The position numbers and the translations under genes are program-made. A stretch of DNA of 64,000 nt from Trichuris trichiura (Eukaryota; Nematoda; Enoplea; Trichinellida; Trichuridae): the NCBI GenBank assembly GCA_037903355.1, contig JBAJFE010000034.1, positions 744,001 through 808,000 of the forward strand, read 5' to 3'. Positions 25,401-37,225 of the stretch are shown one piece after another. Position 1 is the first letter of the stretch, and every line of letters starts with the position of its first letter. The notes beneath the pieces are model-generated. The model had not been told where the DNA came from. It ran no database searches and worked only from the letters and a program-made list of their open reading frames with translations.

Positions 25401-27815
25401 ACAAAGTTTATTTGCATAAACGAGCTCATATTGTTCCTAAAAGCAAAACGTGAACGACAGAAGACAATAACTATGATTTATAGAACCCTTCAGACGTTGA
25501 TAAGTCTCTACATCTTTCGATAGATTCTAGACGAAGCCAAGACAACCATTTCTTGCAGTAGTCAAGCTCTGACGCGGAAAGGTGCCTTATAGTATCAGCA
25601 GCGAATTCTTCCATGGCAGGAAAGTCGTTGCACCTGAAAGAGGCGGTTTTATCATTTTAACGGCTTGTTTGGAAGTTACCGAGGCAAAATTGAGCAGCTT
25701 AACCGTTGTGGACAATTTTCACACATTCTTTGATTGCTGATAACACCAGGAAGTGGCACGTTTTCGGAAAGGTCAAAGAAGGACCGAAGAAAAAAGACTA
25801 ATTCGTTTCTAAGTTGTAGCAGACCTGCAAAATAGAAAACTCGAATGAAGTACAAAAGCTTGAACTGCAAAATGGCAATGTAATAAATCATTAAAAAGTA
25901 CATTATCACAACAGCTACAGCTCTATTGGCTAACTGGTATCGACAGATCACTTTTTCTTAATAAACTGATTTTCAAACTTCTGAAAAGTGCGCTACGAAA
26001 AGAAACTACTTTCGAACAGCTTACCAGCACACCTGTTGTTTGCAAAACCATTCTTATGAACGTTATGCACATTCAAATCAGGAATACACTTTAAGTTTCA
26101 CTACCCTTACGCGAATAACGCGTTTTAGAACTATGAATACTTAACGGGCAAAGCTTTCGGGATTAGGCACTTTACAAAAGCTCAGTCTGAGAAGAAGACG
26201 CAGGAACTTAACAGACTTAGGCAGACTGTATTGAGCTCGACAACGCTAGAAATAGGTTTGTCAAAACGGCCGACTGTCATATCTTTTTGCCAGAGAGGCA
26301 AAGCATCCTTAAATGGACATTTGGCCAACAACAAGATATTTTTAAGCTTACCGTTGGTATCATTGGTAGTAATGCCAACAGACTTCATTTTTTCATCCCC
26401 AAGATAAAACAGCAGGCCACGATCGCATAAATCTTGATACTGTGAAGATAGTAAGATACAATAAAGTTTCACCTTAAATGATGAAAGACAAGCACAATCC
26501 AAAACAAACACATTATGAGCCTTACTTGGGCAATGTGTTCGCTTGAGGAAGCTGACCGATTAGATTTAAGCTCAAACGGTACTCGAAACAACGCATTTTT
26601 ACGTCTTAGTTGGAGGGTTAGATCAGTGTTTCCTCTTAAAGCGAGTCTACAAAATTCCCTTTTAATCGATAGCCATATACTGGCAACCAACCAAAATAGA
26701 CCTTTGACATATTAACTCATCTTCAATGTCACCTACGCTGTCAAAATGAACTGGCTCGCGAAATTCTGAACTTAGAATTGGTTCTCTGTTAATGATGTAT
26801 TTGCGGATGAAATTGCTGGTATTGATTATGGGAGTTTTCAATCCTTCGTACAGGTCGCTAACGGCCAAATTGAAAAAGTATCTAAAACAATGCTTCATCT
26901 ATCCGAAGTAGAAAAAGAGTTTTATACAGCATTTTCAAGGTGTCCAAGTCTTGCAAAATCTTTTCAGCAACAGCCGTAAGCACATCCAAGTCAAACGTTT
27001 TCTGCTTGACGGCCTGAAAAAAGAATTAGAAGAGCAAACTGTGTAGAACGTTTATGAGAGAAATAAACGTTATAAACAAAAGAGCGGGTTAATACCGTAA
27101 AAAAAGTTATTTCAAATAGAAAAGCAATTCGGGCAACATAGCTACCGTTTGGAATATCTTGTGAGCAACGTTCCCGATAAGTATAGCTTTACCAAACGAC
27201 TCGCCGAAATGAAACATGGAATCCAGTACAAATCTAAACGCATGTATATACACACTTCGCCTGCCCGAGTAGGTTTTCTCAGAAAAAAATATAAACCTGC
27301 GTCGGCAGGAAATTGCGCTTGAAATTTTGCTGGCTGAAAGGATTATTTCTGGGGCGAGAATCACGGCTCCTTCACTGCATGTGACTTCTATACTTGGTCT
27401 GTTGCATTTGTAAGAAGGTACAAGCACCCTGATAGGATCACCAGCTGCGACTTCAGTAAACATCCAGTGATCTTTTAGAACAATTTCCCTGCCATCCGCG
27501 CAAAGTACGCTTATACCCGCCAACCTGAAAATAAATTCCATAAAATCAACCCAAGCCCATACTGCTAATACGTGCTAACCGTTTTTCAACACGAGTCACC
27601 GTTAAATCCAGCGCATGTGTACATCTGCCACAAAAAAGGTTCGCTCCGTAATGATCAGGGCAGATGAAATTAAAGAACGAAACGTCCGCCTCGTCGAAAC
27701 TGCTATCCGCAGAGGGTATTTCTGGTTCAAAATTTTCGAGATTATCTACGGTAGATAGGCCTATCTTTTCCTGCGGAAGCACGCGGTCAGCTTCTCCGGC
27801 AACATTCATTTCCAT
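22431..27815 (-). CDS. dna2: DNA2 ATP-dependent nuclease/helicase
   Basis: Nineteen exons: 27815-27580, 27524-27146, 27013-26928, 26881-26717, 26658-26526, 26472-26352, 25824-25680, 25633-25496, 25295-25164, 25106-24993, 24247-24115, 24064-24016, 23965-23850, 23797-23669, 23622-23426, 23371-23279, 23232-22947, 22859-22656 and 22607-22431. All join in frame to 1010 residues (human about 1060). The nuclease domain shows Cys152 (SCRRR), a GNTDLTLQ aspartate near 300, PFELK near 320 and the 4Fe-4S cysteines 408/411/417 ([10 protein letters not shown]). The SF1 helicase has Walker A GYPGSGKT (about 606-613), Walker B IIDEA (about 717-721), [25 protein letters not shown] and [14 protein letters not shown]2 processes Okazaki flaps, resects breaks and restarts forks. 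All catalytic motifs look intact. The least certain junction is the exon 4 donor at 26717. An in-frame TAA lies just upstream of the ATG. Confidence 0.93.
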
Positions 27816-28871
27816 TATTTCTTAAAGCAATCTGAATACGCTATAATAAGAATCATATTAGGAAAAGGGCCTAAATAGCAATAGTAGTGAGGAAAAGCAA
27901 GCTTTCCGTAGAGGCGAAGAGCTGAAATTCCGACGGACAGATTAAAACTTGCCAGTCACTTGACAGCACGTAAAAATATTTTTGTCAATGAAACAATCCT
28001 AAACTTTGAGCATCTCAGGCTACATACAATCTAAAAGTATAGAATACTGACAATTGACCAGCGCGGTGCGTCAACGCAGGAGTAGGAGCCTGAGCATCAA
28101 CGCAAGCCGCAGCGTCCTTTATTTGAGAAACGAAGAAGAAGTTAAAGGAGCGCTCGCCATTTTTTAATTAACAACGAAGTAATAAGCTTCCCAAATGGCA
28201 ACCTTACGGCTCAAAGAACTAATGGTAGGCATATTTGGTTACTTCACCTAAAGCGCACAATACAGCAACAGTGAGTTCTCTTACCGTGGCAGCTTTAGAG
28301 GTTATAAAAGCGTCCTAGACAATAAATCATAGGCATAAGCTCATTTCAATTCTTCGAAAAGCCACAGGAATCGCAGAGCTAGAAAACAGGCTTTCCCGCC
28401 TTGTAAGGTATGATAACCACTGTTTCAGTATCGGCATGTACAGCGGTGTACTGTACTTAGTTTGCTAGGTAGATCTTTTCGCATCCAGCTCTAAAAATGT
28501 TCGAAATCTGGTTTGCTCGTTTTCATGCTTAAATTTTAAAACGTGATTAGCTTTTACTTTAGTATCTAAGTGTCTAAGACTGAAAAAATAGCTACACTAC
28601 TCTGCGCGCATTTGCAATGGGAAATAAAATGTTTCCTTGAAAGTAAACTTAGCCATCCAACTATAATGCATTCGCTGCACAGCAGTTTTCTCCTGTAAAC
28701 TAAAGACCTATGATATCGCCTAGCGATAACTTTCTTCTGTCTCTCCTTCCGCCCCTTTCCATGAGGCTCGACAGTAGCTTACTGAATGCACTAGGACATC
28801 CTCGCTTGTCGATAGTTTAGCACAACGCTTCTCAAGCATCCGGCGTACCTCTTCCAGTTTCTTGTCATATA
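27816..28871. other. DNA2 upstream region
   Basis: Contains the presumed DNA2 promoter. No other gene or repeat was recognised. Confidence 0.4.
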
Positions 28872-29933
28872 CAGTGAAACCTCCCTAATTCGAACATCCA
28901 TAACTCGAATCCCCCTCCAATCTGAACTCGTGGAGGAGAACAATATAACGACCGTATATATTAAGGATAATTAGGCTACCTGTGCGAAACGGGCAGTCAC
29001 TTGGCGGCAACGGCCAAAAGGGCAGTAAACAACCTGCCGACGGTCCTTTCGGTATACGTTAATATAAGCGCAGTTCAGCCACGGCTCTGCCGAGCCAGTC
29101 TCGACCAATAAGTTGATTGCAGCAAGGCACCTCGAGACTTAAGTTTCCCTGAATAAAGAGAATCGTGGATCAAAAACCTAGTGTTTTTCAGTCGTATGAA
29201 ACTACAATCTCTTCTCATGTAAGGCAATGACCGGCCGATAACTCAATTTATTTTCGAGCCAACAGAGCCGGCTGGTAATTATAAATATGAAAAAATGTGG
29301 CAGTACCAGCTGGAGGATGAATCCCGCAGGACACAGAGCGAGGACGCACAGCGTGAAGACCGCTCTGAGTAGTCTCGCACCAGTGTAGCCCAACCGCGGT
29401 CGCTCCTTAATGGGTGCAATAACCAGCGTTCGGGATGAGACTGACCGCGGCATGTGGTCTCTCAAATGCGCACCGATGACAAGGTCGCCCTAAAGTGAAC
29501 TCAGTCACCCCGCTAATGGGGTCATCATGCCTTATATAAGGAGGCATTGTTTTCCCCAACTGAGACTCTTTCCTCTATCGTGTACTCCCTTACATCAGTA
29601 AACAGTTCAGTGAATCGAAGCCTTCGTTCTTGGCGCAAGTGTTCTCCCACAAAAAATAAGTTCACGGGAACTATTTCCATGTCGCTTCGCTGTACTGCGT
29701 CCACACCATTTAAGAAACTGGTTTCTGCTGAACAATCGTCTTCCTTGATCAGACGGATTTCGCTGCCCTCGTAGGCTAATTCTCCGCTTGCAGAGACTGA
29801 TGACACGCTTATAGACGCCAGGAACATGCATTTAAAATTGTCGTTACCTGCTTTTCTGTTGCCTACTGTAAGCCTCCTCCATAATCTGAACTAGCCCCCG
29901 CCCCGACGCGTTCGGATGAGAGAGGTTTTACTA
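28872..29933. mobile_element. pogo/Tigger-like non-autonomous DNA transposon
   Basis: Imperfect terminal inverted repeats: CAGTGAAACCTCCCTAATTC at the left end, and GTTCGGATGAGAGAGGTTTT leading to the right end. The left end abuts TA, the target dinucleotide of Tc1/mariner-type elements; the matching right dinucleotide appears as TG, presumably mutated. A minus-strand frame of 100 codons (29827-29525) lies inside but has no recognised transposase motif, so it is either a decayed C-terminus or chance. Confidence 0.55.
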
Positions 29934-31044
29934 TGTTTCAACAGCGCCCCTACCTTCTCGTGCTCATCCGACGATATCCTTTAAGCAGGTCAAACCTATG
30001 CGAAAAATCGGCGAGATCCTCCGTTCTTTTTCTTAACCTTGGTTATTTATTCATCAGACATTTATCCTTTCAAGCCCTTTGGAACCAGAAAGAAGAGCAA
30101 GTTTCGCTTCCTTAAGATTAATAATGACTGTGTTTAGTGTGGTGCTTTTCCAAGCAATCCTTCACAGTAGGGATGTTGCTACAATGAATTCGCATGACCT
30201 CTTCCTACCTTACCCACTGCTCTAGTCGAGAGGGAATGACTTAAAAAGACTTGTTTTCTTTCAAGAAAAGTTTCAGGCCTTCACTGTACGCTTTTCTTTA
30301 CTGCATTACGTATTTCTCAATAGTAAGAAAGAAGATTCAATATATGCGCATCAGTCCTAACGAATCTGTGGCATCCACGTACTCAAACATCTGTACACAG
30401 TGATTTACTGAACTTCTGCTCGCTACCGCACACTATCTCAATGAAGTATCGAACGGCTTAGCGTCCGCCTAAAAAAACAACAAAGTACTTCTATCGAAAT
30501 GGCGTCGCCTTCAAGTTATTGTAAGGCCGAAGCATTTTAAGTCGGCGCCAATGTGACTCAGAGACCGGAAGCAGACGTACTTTGAATAACCGCGAGTTCG
30601 AATCGCCGATTATTTTGTTCTCTTTATCAATTCTATTACTGAAGTTTATCGCACAACAGATTACGCCTTTTAAATACCTATACCAAGAAGAGATCATAAT
30701 TTGTTCAAAAAAAATCGTTACGAAAATTTGCTTTACCGCTGTCATGCACTTCACGGTTGGCAGATCAAGCGCACTTCACAAGACGCAATCTATAGGGACT
30801 ATTATTATTTTGAATTTGTAAAGCGAAGGCCTTGCAGCGCTTTACTGCCACCAAAACGAACCAATTAACAAACTAAAACTACCATTATGCAAATAGAAAC
30901 TTAGCAAAAGGAATGGTGACAGCGTAAATATTATACCCAGACAATGTGACTAAAGCGAACAAAAATTCACCTCCGATTAGAAACGAAATTGCCCACCTAG
31001 ACGGGAAAAAAAGAAAAATTATGGTTCATTGGCAACTGAAACTT
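29934..31044. other. Intergenic / ERp44 3' flank
   Basis: No exon, RNA gene or repeat was recognised. The ERp44 3' UTR should enter from the right. Confidence 0.4.
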
Positions 31045-34000
31045 TTAAAGTTCGTCTCGTAGCACGGTGTATCGAGTATTCGCGGGCTTTAACTTAACAA
31101 ATACAGAATCAGCCGCTGGTGTCAGCGGTGCAGAACGTGGAGCCGATTCGGCTGTTTGTGATATCGACTGCGGAGCCTGAAAACAACAGCATTCAAATTG
31201 CGCAAAAATTTCAACAATGTACTTCCGCATACCGGCGTCGTTTCGACGGACGGTGGCACGTTATGAAAATCTCTATGCAACTTTCCAGATTGAAGATCAA
31301 GAATAAACTGACGTAACTTGCCGGGAACCCTACAAGTAAATTCGTTACCAACGCCGGTAAACACTGCCGTACTCTTACGTCAAATCATTTATGCTTGGAA
31401 AGAGGTACATATGCCTAAAACTATCAATTGCCAGAAGGGGCAAGTCCGCCTCACTTTTCCCCAAATGATGCAACGGATGAGCAAATGTATGACCATCGGC
31501 GTAAAGAAAATTAACGGACGCTGAAACACATCAGTTTCATATTAATCATCGATGCGCAAACAAACGGAATCGCAGTACATTTAAGATCCTGTAACTGCTT
31601 TGAAACCTCGTTGGCGTACGTCTTTACAATGCCCCTATTGTCCTTGGAATAGAACAAAATCAAAAATGGTCTTCCTTCCTCTGTTAGCTCCTAAAAGCAA
31701 ATCAGCTACAACTGCTACTTCTGCAATGGAAGAAATGATCTCCTACTTACTTCAGCGTTTTGAAAAGTAATTTCTCGAACTAAAGGAATGCACTTTTCGT
31801 GTATCCAATGTTTTAGAGCAACGTTGTTCAACAAATTATCAGGATAAACGATCCATTCATTAGGAGACTCCTGAAGTAAACAAAAAAGTAAAAGCAATCA
31901 AATGAATGTCCACCAGTGAGGCTATGCTCTGGTTTATTAGTCAGCCAACAGATGGAACACAGATCGTCGTTAAAAACCGCTTTAACTCACAGTCTGCATT
32001 TGTACCATTAAGAAATATTGTCGAAGAGATGAGCGACAACTGCCAACACAAAGCACTTACGAACCACACATGTAGATACAAAATAAGAATTTGCAACAGC
32101 TTGGAGTATTAATGTGGAAAACTAGGGGAATCTCTAAAATCAATGAGCCATACGACAAGTGAAGCACAACTCGTGCAATTTGCTACATATTTCAGAAAAG
32201 TGATAAAAAGCAATAATCTATTTGAATTAATATTAATTGGAAAAACGTACCGTGCCTCCGGTGAAGAAAAGCTTCAGCTCATTCTGAGGCCTTAAACAAA
32301 ACAAAATGTTATAACATTCAACAACAAATTTAAAAATTGACCACACAGTTCTACCTCGCTAATCCGGCATGCTTGCGACGAAGCGGTTTGCCGGATTAGC
32401 GATGCTGCGCTTAGCAATTACAATATGGCACGGATAACCGCTCACTCTGCCTTTCAAAGTTCCAATTTGACAAATGATAAGAAAACAGCAAGAAAAACGC
32501 CTGTGAAACTTTGTTGAGCAATAAGCGAAATAGAAATAAAAGTATGCTTTCTTTCCTTAAATAAAAAATGAACAACTCAAGTTCGATTGTGTCGTTCGAT
32601 TCTCTTGGACAATTACTATTCAAACAAAACTGTCCTGCTTATCATCTTCTACCTATTCGGCGCGGTCGGTCGTTTGCCATTTACCCTTTTCCGAAATATT
32701 TGCGCGCACTAAATTGGATTTTAAGGAATCAGTTCCCGCAGTTTCAAAAATTAGAACACATCTCGTGAGAGCTACAGTCAAAACGTACGTGTAACCAAGG
32801 GCGGCTCAAAGCCTAGCAAGATATTACGTTGAGATGTAAAATGCATTTCTGGAATAAAAACAAAACTACACTCAGAAGCACTGGTGTACACATCCAAACT
32901 TAATCAATGATTGAACAATGAACGCTTCCTAAGGGCCCTTGACGTGTTGTGTTCCCTTCTCGCAACGACAGGGGTCATTAGAGGGTAGAAATTTTTAATA
33001 TCCGTAGCATTCGGGATTACTCTTACCGTCTTCAGTAGAGAAAAATTTTAATAAAAAAATAGAGATGGAAAATTTAAGCTGCCTATCTAAAAGCTGCCCT
33101 GCCGCAAAACGTGCATTTATTCTAAAAGCTGTTTAACTCCCACTTCGCCTGAAACACAGACGACTTGTACGCGGCTATATACGGCATATGGACGGATCCA
33201 ACCCAAAACAGATGGAAAATTTTCCCACGAAATTCAAGGAACTTCTAAAAACAAAAGTTGGATTTCCGTCGTGCTGACCACTCGCTGAAATGAGATGCTT
33301 TATGATTACATCTTGTGTATATTAGGACGGTTCAAATATCCCGAGCTTATTCAATGTATTTCACTTTCAGAACGTCAAGCAAAAGCTGTCACCTAACGTT
33401 GAATTAATATGAAGGCCATTTCGATGCTGACGTGCACTCCAATGTAACGTTAGCAGTTTATGCTTAAGGTTGCGCTATTAGCGAAAGCGTAAAGAGCTTT
33501 CAGCAGTCATTATTCCCTATACAACCTAACATAACAACTATTTGGATAATACTGCCATCTATTAAATACTATACGGAAGCCGAAATGATTTAGTTGTCGT
33601 TGTGATACACTGACGGCGGATCGAGGCAGACCTGAAAATTTCTTAATACGTATTAAGCTACATTAAACGGAAAGCGTCAAAAAGTTATTTCAAAATTCGA
33701 CGGATGTTTCGACGAGCTTTTGTACATTTCACCGGCGTCAAAAGAAGCTAAACATTTAACTTTAACCACAGAAGATTGTTGCCAACGTCGGTTTCTCTGC
33801 AACTTTAAACAAAAATGCCAAAACCGAATTGAGCCAGAACAGTATTCATGGCTTAAAAGCCCATAAACAGAAATAAATAAAACTTGCCTGATAAAAGCAT
33901 GAAATTCACATTCGTCACGTAGTGAAGAGGCAATATTTCTGTAATTTGTCCTAATCGGTTCCGCGTTGGACGGCGCATACAAGATAATGTTGGGCCTTTT

Positions 34001-37000
34001 CATCTTAAATTTAAAACATAACATCTGCACCACTATGTAATAAGCGGCCGTACTACACTTAGCGTTTTGTTCAGTTCTTCTTCCGTGTTACTATGCCGTA
34101 TTGTTTCGACCAGCTGACTTCTAATGAAATTGGTGAAGGCATCGACGGAACGTGACCCGCGGTATTCCCTTTTGGCCATTTCACCATTGCGAAAGAGTTT
34201 CAGTGTGGGATACTTAGTTATGTGAAACTTGGTAGCCAACGTTGCTAAAAATTAGTCAAATCAAACTAAGATAGTGTTAAACGTAGGAGGAAACTAAACA
34301 ATTTACTTTCCCGGTCGCAGTCGACGCTACCAAAAACAATATTAGGTTCCTGAAAATCGTTTAGTTGCGTACGATTACAACACAGACGAAATTTTGCGCT
34401 GAATAACCGGGAAAACGTTGGACGCATCGCTGAAAACCGGTACCAACATTTTGCTAAAGCGACACCACTCGGCATGAAAATTGACCAAAGCCACGTCGGC
34501 TGAACCTAAAAGTAAGAATTATCTTTTCAGTGGATTGCCCATTCTGCGAATAGAAATTCTCGCAAAAATCTTCTCATTCTTTTATTTTTCTTAGTACAAT
34601 GGATGCGTAAATTGGAAACACTCCGAAGCTCTTCGAAAGTCACAGCTCTAGACGGAGAAACGTGCTCGGCAAGTCCCTCAAGGGAACAACAACGGGAGAG
34701 CATGTAGCCACCCAATGTAAAGAAATAAACAAAGCGGAGGGTCTATACCATTAGCACAGCCACGATATTTGAAAACGTAATTCCTCCTAACGGGTGTGTG
34801 TAATAGCATAATTTGTACGGAAACTCCCCGTTCGAAAAAACGTTTAATCGCGAAGCTTTTGGGGATCGCCTGCCCCCGTCTTCAGCGCAAGTAGATGGCC
34901 GCACTTGGAAGCCTAGTCTGGTTCAAAGGAAACCCAAGCCTCCGTTCAATATTGCGGAATGACAAGGAAAGGGTACCTCCGGACCAGTGCCCTGGGGTTG
35001 TTTATAAAATCAAGTGTGATTGTACATCCACGTACACTGGGGAGACTTGTTATACGTTGGAACACAGGTTCCAGGAGCACATGAGGTCCCTAACCAGGTA
35101 CAGGAACGCAGTCAACCGTTTGAACGGAGAACCACCGATTACGTCACGTGGACGTCCGCTCACACTGGATCCGCGAGTTGCCATGGAGAGAGCAGGCCAG
35201 AGTTCAGCGGTGGCACAACACGCAGCGCGCTGCACGGGTCAACTACGTGCAAAAGTGCTGTGCAAAGAAAGGCATTTTACAATCAGGAAGATAAAAGAAG
35301 CAATTTTTATAAAGTTCAATTCAAACATCAACAGGGATGGTGGCATCGAAATCAGTGACACCTGGACCAACACCATCAGGGCCACCAACTGCTGCCGGAT
35401 AGAAGATTCGCCTGCACAGGGACAATAAAAGTGCACCTCCGGGTCTTGGAAGCACCCACACCTTGTTCAATTCCCTTGCCCCCCCCCTTCCCCCCTTTTT
35501 ATTCTTTTTCATTCCTTTATTTCTATTTTTATTTTTATTTTTTCCTTTTCTTCTTTCTTTCTTCCTCCCTTTCAGCCTTCCCCGGCTCCCTCAACTGATC
35601 GTCCGTGTAAATATTGCTTTATTTCCTTTAAAACGACCCAAGTTCCCGTGGTTTAAAGCACTATTCCCACATAAAGGGCGTGCCAGCAATCTCTGCCATC
35701 TACTTGCGCTGAAGACGGGGGCAGGCGATCCCCAAAAGCTTCGCGATTAAGCGTTTTTTCGAACGGGGAGTTTCCGTACAAATTATGCAACCACGATATT
35801 TGCTCTTTTTCAAACATCCTTTTTTACATCTCGCTCGCGCAGCACTTTTTGCTGAAATGCGGTTCAAACACTTGGACTCTACCACACTCGCGAATTGCAA
35901 AATTTATTTACAGTGCGATACTAAGTTTAGAATGACATGAAAGTTTTGTTTTTTTCATACCGAGTTGTCAACACAATAAATGGGTGAAACACAGTTATGG
36001 CTTTCATAAAACCGGGTACATCCGTTCCTAAACATCGAATCTTCCAGTTTCATTGCCGGAAAACTAAGCTAATGTTATAAGTTCCCAAAGGACGAAATGA
36101 TATAACGATAAAAACGGTGGAATGTGCCGAGTTTACAAAAAATTAGATTTCTAAGATAGATAACCTGGAAACTAACCTGTGAATTAAATTCATACTGTAA
36201 TAAACGTTGAAGGTACTTATGAACTCTCAGATACATAAACAGGCGCGGTACCTAAATGCATGCAGATGTTTACGCAATACAAATTTTTTACGTCAAGTGC
36301 AGCTTAGCCAGCAAAGGCTGAGCAAATATCGTAATCAAACCAAAACTACGGTATTCATAGGGAATTGTGCTTTCAAGTCTAGGAACTGATCCACGGATAA
36401 AACCAAAGGCGGAAAATGTTCACTGCTCGAACCAGTTGCCGCAGAAACACCTGCCGACCGCGCAGTAACGAGTAATGGTATGACAAAACCGTCTACGCAA
36501 CTATGACTATTAATAAGAGAAAAACCAGAACTTACACTAGCCAAAAAGTTACCATCAGGTGTTCACAACTTTAAATTCAAACACGGTGTAACCCTAAGAA
36601 AGCGCCGCGGCAATAGCGGGGCAACTGCTCCACCGAAGGTTGACAGAATTTCGTTTAACATGATAACTAACTAGTGAGAATGGGAAAGCTGAAAGCTGAC
36701 GAGCTGATCATTATGGAAAAATGTTATTTGAACAGTAGGTTTATTTTGCAACTGAAAGAGCGGTGATTTGAAATGAAACTGCATTAATGACAGCTTAAAA
36801 GCGCTGTGACGAATTCGTATAAAAAAGCAATTCGACAAAAAGCAAAAGTTGAGCAAATGAACTTGTAAGCCGAAGATCATTATAGCTTTTTAGAAACCTG
36901 AATGAATAAACAATAGTTTTAAAACAAAGGTTAAACTCCTACGGTTAGACTCCAAGAATGAACATAGCACTTAGCGTCTCAGAAAAAGACGACGTTTCAT

Positions 37001-37225
37001 TTGACATACCAATAATCTTGTCGAAATTGGCACTCGTTAGTTCGATAACTTTGCCATCAACCAATAGGTTGAGCAACAGCTGAAAATTGAAGCAGTTACA
37101 CAGTTTACAGGAAGCCATCTACGACAAAAGCGAAAACTTACGAACGAAGCAAAATACAAGCTAAACCGGTAAGCAAAGGACTTGCTGGACATGAATTCGA
37201 ACGTGCCCGATTGCTTTGTTTTCAT
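31045..37225 (-). CDS. erp44: ERp44, thioredoxin-family ER chaperone
   Basis: Twelve exons: 37225-37142, 37079-37010, 34505-34408, 34349-34307, 34244-34057, 34003-33884, 32283-32251, 31870-31751, 31690-31579, 31520-31379, 31329-31233 and 31176-31045. They give 412 residues (human 406). Residues 1-35 form a signal peptide (LYFASFLLLNLL core split by an intron). The first thioredoxin domain has the ERp44-specific WCRFS site (Cys66) in place of CGHC, followed by KYPTLKLFRNG. The protein ends in the ER-retrieval signal RDEL. ERp44 cycles between ER and Golgi and retains clients such as 4Ero1 and unassembled oligomers through the CRFS cysteine. Exon 7 is only 33 nt. Intron 2 (34506-37009) contains the GIY-YIG Penelope-like insertion. 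The gene is divergent from the RhoGEF. Confidence 0.93.
32353..32402. repeat. Short hairpin element in ERp44 intron 6
   Basis: CGCTAATCCGGCA and TGCCGGATTAGCG form a perfect inverted repeat with a loop of about 20 nt. The arm resembles DNA-transposon termini, so a minimal MITE relic is likely. No target duplication was identified. Confidence 0.45.
33007..33036 (-). repeat. Decayed fragment of the palindromic hammerhead family
   Basis: The minus strand retains CTGAAGACGG, a weak stem and CCCGAATGCTACGG, aligning with the conserved core of the intact copies but with GAAA changed to GAAT. It lies in ERp44 intron 6. The boundaries of the original insertion are lost. Confidence 0.4.
34895..35428 (+). 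CDS. GIY-YIG endonuclease domain of a Penelope-like element
   Basis: An open frame of 177 codons. The GIY-YIG module begins at about residue 34 with GVVYKIKCDCTSTYTGE, followed by a conserved LEHRFQEH helix, SAVAQHA and a downstream KIKEAIFIKFN segment with NINRDGG, all typical of the C-terminal endonuclease of Penelope-like retroelements. The N-terminal part before residue 33 resembles the linker that follows the reverse transcriptase in complete elements, and its ATG lies inside the left inverted arm. The frame is intact, but without a reverse transcriptase it probably depends on another element. Whether it is translated is unknown. Confidence 0.85.
   Translation: MAALGSLVWFKGNPSLRSILRNDKERVPPDQCPGVVYKIKCDCTSTYTGETCYTLEHRFQEHMRSLTRYRNAVNRLNGEPPITSRGRPLTLDPRVAMERAGQSSAVAQHAARCTGQLRAKVLCKERHFTIRKIKEAIFIKFNSNINRDGGIEISDTWTNTIRATNCCRIEDSPAQGQ
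35708..35739 (+). ncRNA. Hammerhead-ribozyme-like core, G12 variant
   Basis: CTGAAGA, one C, a GGGG/CCCC stem, then AAAAGCTTCGCG. Position 12 is A rather than G, as in the copy at 5907-5938, which should impair cleavage. The mirror copy is on the minus strand at 34855-34886. Confidence 0.45.

Larger units (their letters stand above)
34760..35802 (+). mobile_element. Penelope-like element with inverted 93-bp ends, GIY-YIG only
   Basis: Inverted arms of 93 bp (34806-34898 and 35696-35788) flank an endonuclease frame. The 12-bp direct repeat CCACGATATTTG lies at 34760-34771 and 35791-35802. A 34-bp tail (34772-34805) separates the left duplication from its arm and matches, in reverse complement, the tail of the element at 5420-6063. 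Arms carry hammerhead-like cores (34855-34886 minus, 35708-35739 plus). There is no reverse transcriptase, so the element is non-autonomous. A C/T-rich tract occupies about 35470-35575. It sits in ERp44 intron 2 in the orientation opposite to the host gene. Confidence 0.88.

Noticed and set aside
26660..26712. Alternative reading through the DNA2 exon 4/5 intron, giving [13 protein letters not shown], like the nuclease GLKGKID motif
   Set aside because: That frame stops immediately; the next frame gives [13 protein letters not shown], which fits the nuclease motif and continues into PFELK.
30590..30610. GAGTTCGAATCG, resembling a tRNA T-loop
   Set aside because: The T-stem does not pair and no acceptor, D or anticodon stem could be drawn around it.
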